DNA of 64,000 nucleotides from positions 6,634,001-6,698,000 of the forward strand of contig NC_091050.1 of assembly GCF_963966145.1 (NCBI RefSeq). Direction: 5' to 3'. The first letter of the stretch is position 1. Each line of letters starts with the position of its first letter. The position numbers and the translations under genes are program-made. The notes beneath the pieces are model-generated. The model had not been told where the DNA came from. It made no database searches and was given only the letters and a program-made list of their open reading frames with translations. The DNA comes from Tenebrio molitor. Its lineage: Eukaryota; Arthropoda; Insecta; Coleoptera; Tenebrionidae. Of this stretch, positions 58,701 through 64,000 are shown piece by piece.

Positions 58701-61281
58701 ATTTGAACAGGGGCCGCTGTTTTACAACACCTGTGGCGTTAATAATTGAGTGGCTTTCTAGAAAGGTTTATTGACAATACCACTTAACGCTAGCATACTC
58801 GCTAGAGTCACTTTATTGCACGTCTCCAAATTAAATTTCCACCAGCCAATGACAACCAGATCCATAACTAATTTTAAAGCTAATTTCGTGAAAATTCGGA
58901 GCGACGCGTCGTAAATTGCACGGAAACTTCGCCCCGGTTTTTGTTAGTCAAGTGTTGTCAAACGTTAAAGTAACAGAGACGTTTCAGTTCCGGTGATTCC
59001 GGTCTGTTGTGCACTTGAAAAGGGGCCGCTGCACAATCCTTCCGGTCTAGTCCTTCGCATGAAGACAACATAATGGTCCTTCTTAAAATACGAGAAGCAT
59101 CGTGTTGAAAAAACGCTTATTAACGGACCCATCATTTTATCTAAATTTCAGCGCTCCGGTGAAACGTCAGAGAAGATATTTTATCTTAGCATATTTCGTA
59201 ATCCCTGAAAGTTAATTGGCGCAGCCCGTCGTACAACTGTCTTTTGGGAAATAAGGAAGATTGGGGAGCAGTTAGATTTGGAGATATTTCTTTTTGCTGT
59301 AATACGAGACCGAGTAATTAACGGTCGCTGACAGTCGCGTTGAAATGCACTGGAGATTTCGTGCAAAGGAGCATTTAATTTGGTCTGGGGTATCGGGAAA
59401 TTTCTTCCGCACAGACGACATTATTTCATATCTACATATGACAGCCACAGCAGAACAGAAATACTCTTGTCATCCTTACAAAAACATTTAATTACTGCGA
59501 TATTAACTTTTTATTAAACCACTGGTGCTGCAGTTGTGGGTTTTAATAAAATTTCAAACATGAAACTAAAATTGATCTTTTAAATTAACACAGAAAGCAT
59601 AGTTATATTTCAAGAGTTGAAGGCACATCCTTCAAATAGTAAACATGTTTTCGTTGTGCGATTGTCTTGAATGAATTTTTAATAAATGGACAATTAACAA
59701 GATTAAATACTAATTTTTGTGACAATCTTCTAGAAATGTGGAATATGAAAATAATTGATTGGTTTATTCGAAATTAAATTTTATTTTGGCAAGATAATGT
59801 AAATGTATTAGATTGTGTTATTAGGATTAAAAATGGTACTTTTTTTTTGACGCGCAATTTGTTTGCCTAGCGAGGCGAAGCGTAGCATAGCCGAGCTACT
59901 GCAATAATTGCAAGTCAAAAAAAGTCAATTTCTGTGTTGAACTCAGGGTCGTATATGGTACGCTATAAGTTTTTAAACACTTAACGTTATCGCAAAGTAA
60001 AAATAGAAATTATTTATGCAGTGCAGATACTGATATAAATCAGAGAATATAATCTGAACTGAATATAAAGTAGGAAAGTTGCATTGACGTTATTGTTGTA
60101 GATGTTTAAATAATGTTTTTAAATTTGTCGGAATAGATCATGCAAATAACCTGTCTATATAGCCTTGGATATATATCCAAGATGCAATTTTTGTGTTGTA
60201 GACGTTTGCCATCATTGTCCTATTTTACGTACATATGTCTTTATGTTGCAAGATCTCACACTCATGCATGAGCAGCTCTATAATACTGAAAGCAAAACGA
60301 CATACTCTTGAAGTTTGAATGCAGTTGTAGTCAAAAGAATGCGCACTGGCAACCATCCAGAAGCGATGACAATCAGAATATTGCAAATATTATTTGGTTA
60401 ATATCAGGTATTTAAATTTATTTTTGTTGCCTGCCAAGTGAAATATTTAAATGTGAAAAACAAATCATATTCCAACCATTCCAGATGTAATATAATGAAC
60501 TAATTTAACTAAGATGTCATAATTGCCGGCTAAAGTTAAAGTGCTTACCTTAAACTGTGGAATTAAAGTAATTAACCAGTTTAGAAGTTGGAGATAATGT
60601 GATGAGGCGTAGAAAGTAGAAAAGGATATTGTTCGACTTTAATTTTAAATTTGAATAGAAATTACTTCTTGCTTTAGTTAAGCCAAGATTGCATTATACT
60701 GTTATACACATTCATTACTGCCACTATAACTGGATGTTTGAGAATAAAAAATGAAAAACAAATTTGTGTTTTGTTTTTTAATTTTTTACCTGCGAACTTC
60801 CTTCCAGTTCGAATCACGTAAATGCGAGTAGATTTCTAGCGGGTAAATTTAATTAAAACTTGTTAACATCTGTCAAATTGAAAGTTACGTGACAGTTGCA
60901 AACATATTCGATACCCTGCATGCGGGATTTGTAGCGTAAGTGTATTCTTCTTCGAAATAAAGTTGGCCTTTTGTCGGGAATACAAATGAGGTGATTCTGG
61001 TTAGTTCCGGAGTAAGTTAGTTGGTTAGTCTGCATTGTTGACACAAGTTTTATGGAGTTCCTAAAATATGGAGTAGCTGAAAAGTGCTCTACTCACCTTC
61101 TGAGCTGCCTGTTGGCCAGGATGACCCCCATGAGGGCGATATTGGCGGCCATCCCCATCGTTCCTAAGGCGAATATCAGCGCCGCCTCTGCGGTCCCACC
61201 CGGATGACACTGGAAGACCCTGGTGGCGTTCAGGCTTGCATTGGCAACGGTGCTCCCGAAACGCAGGTTGGCACCTATCAT
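46777..61281 (-). CDS. Orphan rhodopsin-like G-protein-coupled receptor
   Basis: This is a seven-helix plasma-membrane receptor with unknown ligand. Exons (minus): 61281-61097, 49765-49437, 49384-49119, 47740-47558, 47414-47196 and 46881-46777; phases agree and give 428 residues. The N-terminus has sequons NAS and NAT. TM1 is about 32-55 (MGMAANIALMGVI), TM2 74-91, TM3 99-121, TM4 148-170, TM5 196-218, TM6 286-309 (VLFWGPLFF) and TM7 322-343 with NPTLF in place of NPxxY. Cys98 and Cys187 could form the TM3-ECL2 disulphide. The usual D/ERY at the end of TM3 is absent; the sequence reads TTVLNDSP. Intracellular loop 3 is long with a Gly/Ala/Asn run, and the tail is Pro-rich. The start ATG (61281) is the first after an in-frame stop; a further upstream exon is possible. 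Class A is inferred from helix pattern and motifs; no named orthologue is claimed. Confidence 0.8.
54713..55169. mobile_element. MITE family A, copy 2, carrying a nested insertion
   Basis: The outer ends match copy 1 at 254-403 (left CAGTCCCGCACAG, right CTGTCCGCGACTG), with TA at 54711-54712 and 55170-55171. After the shared AATAAATAAATAAATATT the sequence is broken by about 250 bp of another repeat (54811-55057). It then resumes with ATAGTAAACA-like family A sequence. Near the right end the family A end appears twice in opposite orientation around 55121, forming a palindrome. Confidence 0.75.
54811..55057. repeat. Repeat family R, copy 1 (nested in MITE A)
   Basis: It begins TTTTTTGTTCGACACTGTCA and ends near AATAAACTACTATT. 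It shares TTTTGATAAATGTCACAACT and CCCAATTTAC-CACGAACTC with copy 2 at 55403-55585. An internal GTCGAACAAAAAAA (about 54947-54960) is the complement of its start, so part of it can fold back. Confidence 0.7.
55403..55585. repeat. Repeat family R, copy 2
   Basis: This is about 183 bp and collinear with copy 1 at both ends (GTTCGACACTGTCAGAATTT at the start, AATAAACTACTATT at the end). The centre differs and carries GAAACGCTCGTTTCACTCGCG. The two copies are about 350 bp apart in the same orientation. Confidence 0.7.
55810..56011. mobile_element. MITE family D (CAGGGTTATTC ends)
   Basis: This 202 bp element starts CAGGGTTATTCACGAG and ends CTCGCGAATAACCCTG, an imperfect terminal inverted repeat of about 16 bp. 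There is no coding capacity. The target duplication is not clear. Confidence 0.6.
59838..59925. repeat. Small hairpin with GC-rich core
   Basis: Arms ACTTTTTTTTTGAC and GTCAAAAAAAGT enclose a core with GCGAGGCGAAGCG. The left part contains TGACGCGCAATTTGTTT, a 17-mer that also occurs in the left arm of the Tsr1 intron element (about 34691-34707). Confidence 0.5.
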
Positions 61282-64000
61282 CGCCACCGCAGAACCTGTC
61301 ACAGAATTCCGGTTGTACACAATTCACCAACATCAACAGTTAACCACAAGCTCCATGAATCATTCCGTTGTAAGAACGGGGAGCAAGACCGAGGGTACGG
61401 TTTGTGTTGGGCCCACAGGAATCGGGATGTTCTGTGAAGGAAGGTCTTCAATGATGCTTTCTGTGTAAACACAGTTTTTTAGAAAGCGTCGCAAATGTTG
61501 TGAATGGAAACAGCTCGTGTGCAAGAGCGTTCTTTTAACGGTTTGCCAGTCCCGACTCATATTTTCCATCCCAGTTTAATAAAATAAATTCTAGTTGTTT
61601 GATATTTTTCGGTCTCCATCCCTACTTTAGTAAGCGTCTCTGGTTGATAAACATCAGATTCTGCCCGAGGTCGCTCTCCGAATATGTGATAAACTCGAAG
61701 TTGGAGAAAAAGATTGCATGCTTTTTTGGGGCGGTCCTTTCACTGACACTCGTGCTCCGATAAAATCCTCAACTCGAACGGGCAATATTCAAACATTTAT
61801 ACCCGGACTGGGTCCTACCGTAACAGGCCAATTTTAATACAGTTGCTTCTACCGCAGTCACATTAAATTTTATTTATTAAAGAAATTTGGGGTTTCTTTG
61901 GAACGCAAGTCGTCTAGAAAGATTTGATGTGCGAATAGTCGACGATGTTTTTGACAGGTGTTGGGAAACTGAAATCGAAACCCGATAGAGGAAATAGTTT
62001 AAGCGTAAATAACGATTTCCCGCGAAGAAGAAAAAGTGCTAGGCCAAGATACATTATTCATTTTATTTAACAACAGTGTCTTTGAATTTGTACAGATTTA
62101 CGTTAAGTTCTGGTAATCGAAATGAAGGGAGAAATGTAGCTATCCGTTGCTGATAAAGCTGGTAATTACTAGGATAAATTTATTCCTGGGAGCTTCCCCT
62201 TCGATGGAATTAATCGGTTCTTTTGTTGAACCTTCCTCGCAATAAGGTCGCTACCACATTTAAGCTTTTCATAGCAAAGATTTCACCATTTGCTTTTGTC
62301 AGCTCACATCTGAAAAATATATCTATATATTTCCTTAATCTCCGAAATAATAACAGGCGCTTGTAAAAACTGTCTTATCAGGCAAAGCGGATTACCCAGG
62401 ATTTATAAGTTTTTGCAATATTATCGATCCCCAACATCACGAAAGATAAAAAGAAACAGGTTTTATCGCAGTAGTATGATGCAATCTTTACCACAACGTT
62501 AAGCATTAAACGACCCTGCTCAAACTTCACCCTAATCCTTCAAATGATATCTATAAAGATGTACATTGAGACCTGAAGATTTATTAAATGTGATCTAATA
62601 TCAGCAGTTGCACAACAAAACTGTCATTAGAAGCACGAGCGACATCAAAATTTCAGTAGTAAGCCTTGACTCCGTCGTCAGGTTCCTGCATTGCAGGAAG
62701 ACTTAAAGATTTAATAATTAACCAACGATCTCAAAAGGTAGTTGCCCTTTGTGTTCATCCCTAATTCGCATTATACGGAATTTGGTAGTGTTAATAATAG
62801 AAAATCTTGGCAGAAGTGACCCGCTCAGTTATCATGCCCAGTCTGATGGAGTTAGATTGCAACAAACTTGCACCATTTAAACCTCATTTAGCGGGAATAG
62901 GAACACTACAATTCCCAATAGAACTTGTCGGAATTAACCCGATGGTCCATGTGATTTGTCTCCGGCGTTCGATTAATAAAACCATCCAATTACGATACAA
63001 TTTATTTTCAGGAATTTTGTTTCGCTACCTATTGGCCATTGAAAACGCGCGGTTTTAGCATTGAATGACTGGTAATTGCGCTTTTATTATTCTTGTAGAT
63101 TTTATAAATGGAAGCGAAAATGAGCATTTATGGAGCAAATTTAAAATGTTTTTGTTTATTAAAGCTTTACGAAAATGTGAATATATTGCTTACAGTAATT
63201 CGTAAAAGTTGTAAAAATGTGGATGTATTTTTTTCAGTCAGATTGAAATAAGCCTGATTTTTAAACTTTTAACAACAAGCTATTAGGGAAGAAATGATAA
63301 CGAAAATGGGAACTGTTATTTCGGTTAAGAAATGGAATGAATTTAACGTTCGTGAAATTATATTAAAAGTAAATCACGTTCAAACATTGAAAAAGTTGTT
63401 TGCTTATAGTAAGTAATTTTGTAAATTTCGGAACATTGTGTCTGCAAGAAATGTTTACCTTGAAGGGAAAATGGAGTAGAAATCCGTGTCTCCTTCTTTC
63501 CCTTATTTATAATCCGTCAATTGGGAAGTTTTGCGATTACGTGATGTGCTTAGAAATCGCAAAATATAATATTTAATAGAGACAGACGGGTGTTTTGGTT
63601 TTGAAATTAGGTACTTCATTAATTCACGCTGCTGAAACCACCGTATTATAGCTTACTCCTTTTTTTTATTCAAAACCCTGATTTTTCGTATTTCATATTT
63701 GGAAAGCTTTATTCACTTCGAATTTAAGATTACAAGTATGTATTACATCTTAACATATCCCTGCTATCTATACATTTCTCTTTTGTAACTTCTTGAGGAT
63801 ATCAATCAGAAAAAAAAATGAATTTATTTATATATGTATTTAAAAGAAATATAATTGTTTTTAGAAATCGTCTTTTATAAACAGTTTGTTATACGCCCTT
63901 CTGTCTAACTGAATTTTGAAGTTTGCTAAACATGAGATCCTGTTCAATTAATTAAAAGCTCAGGTGAACCAACAGAGGAAACCTGTTAGAACCTTTTGAC
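61282..64000. other. Upstream region of the GPCR exon 1; no gene recognised
   Basis: This holds the 5' side of the first identified GPCR exon and then AT-rich DNA. A plus frame at 62807-63058 (83 codons, non-ATG start) has no recognisable family. The promoter and any further 5' exon of the receptor could lie here, but no site can be named. Confidence 0.4.

Larger units (their letters stand above)
49766..61096 (-). other. Large first intron of the GPCR gene
   Basis: This intron of about 11.3 kb has a minus-strand donor AGAAG|GTGAGT at 61097/61096 and an acceptor TTTTAG at 49766. Repeats cluster at 54700-56020 and 59838-59925. Short open frames (for example 50490-50696 plus and 52754-53026 minus) show no recognisable content. 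The 58450-59400 part is less AT-rich than the rest, but no gene was recognised in it. Confidence 0.55.

Noticed and set aside
60805..60825. GTTCGAATC-like string resembling a tRNA T-arm
   Set aside because: No matching acceptor stem, D-arm or anticodon arm could be built around it.
62807..63058. 83-codon plus frame near the right end
   Set aside because: It has a non-ATG start, no recognisable motif and no splice context that ties it to a gene.
1..64000. CRISPR arrays, bacterial operons or prophage
   Set aside because: Spliced animal genes throughout show this is insect nuclear DNA; no regularly spaced direct repeats were seen.

Overview
This window is nuclear genomic DNA of an insect, most likely a holometabolous one and perhaps a beetle (the order is inference). 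The evidence is AT-rich sequence, GT-AG introns that are often only 49-55 bp long, an R&R-type cuticular protein, a Tramtrack-type BTB domain and many small terminal-inverted-repeat transposons. All gene models were built by hand from reading frames, splice sites with matching phases, and remembered family motifs. No search was run.

Layout, left to right. (1) 1-3091 +: intron and last coding exon of phosphatidylserine synthase; the gene starts outside the window. (2) 3092-11300: intergenic DNA with several MITEs and an unexplained GC-rich block (5790-6320). (3) 11713-18243 +: an Sp1-4-type zinc-finger transcription factor in six exons, with a small upstream ORF overlapping its start. (4) 18498-19819 -: a BTB/C2H2 zinc-finger protein, tail-to-tail with the Sp gene. 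(5) 20476-22050 +: deoxyribose-phosphate aldolase in six exons, head-to-head with the BTB gene. (6) 22745-27106 -: a secreted cuticular protein whose 7-codon first exon lies 2.4 kb upstream of the second. (7) 27200-32840: AT-rich intergenic DNA with transposase remnants. (8) 32937-36517 -: TSR1, a 40S ribosome assembly factor, in ten exons. (9) 36836-45074 +: midasin (MDN1/Rea1), the 60S assembly ATPase, in sixteen exons. TSR1 and midasin start 318 bp apart, so a shared promoter could co-regulate the two ribosomal subunit pathways. (10) 46777-61281 -: an orphan rhodopsin-like GPCR in six exons with an 11.3 kb first intron. (11) 61282-64000: no recognisable gene.

The main oddity is midasin. 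The model is clean through the Walker A motif of AAA6 (about 2,045 residues) and then stops. The remaining roughly 60% of a normal midasin is absent from the last 18.9 kb, where the GPCR lies on the other strand. Assembly misjoin, a real truncation or a giant intron would each explain this. The rest of the unusual content is transposon structure: at least six TIR families, one nested insertion with a duplicated palindromic end, and five decayed fragments of Tc1/IS630-like transposases. I did not find a convincing new multi-gene system.
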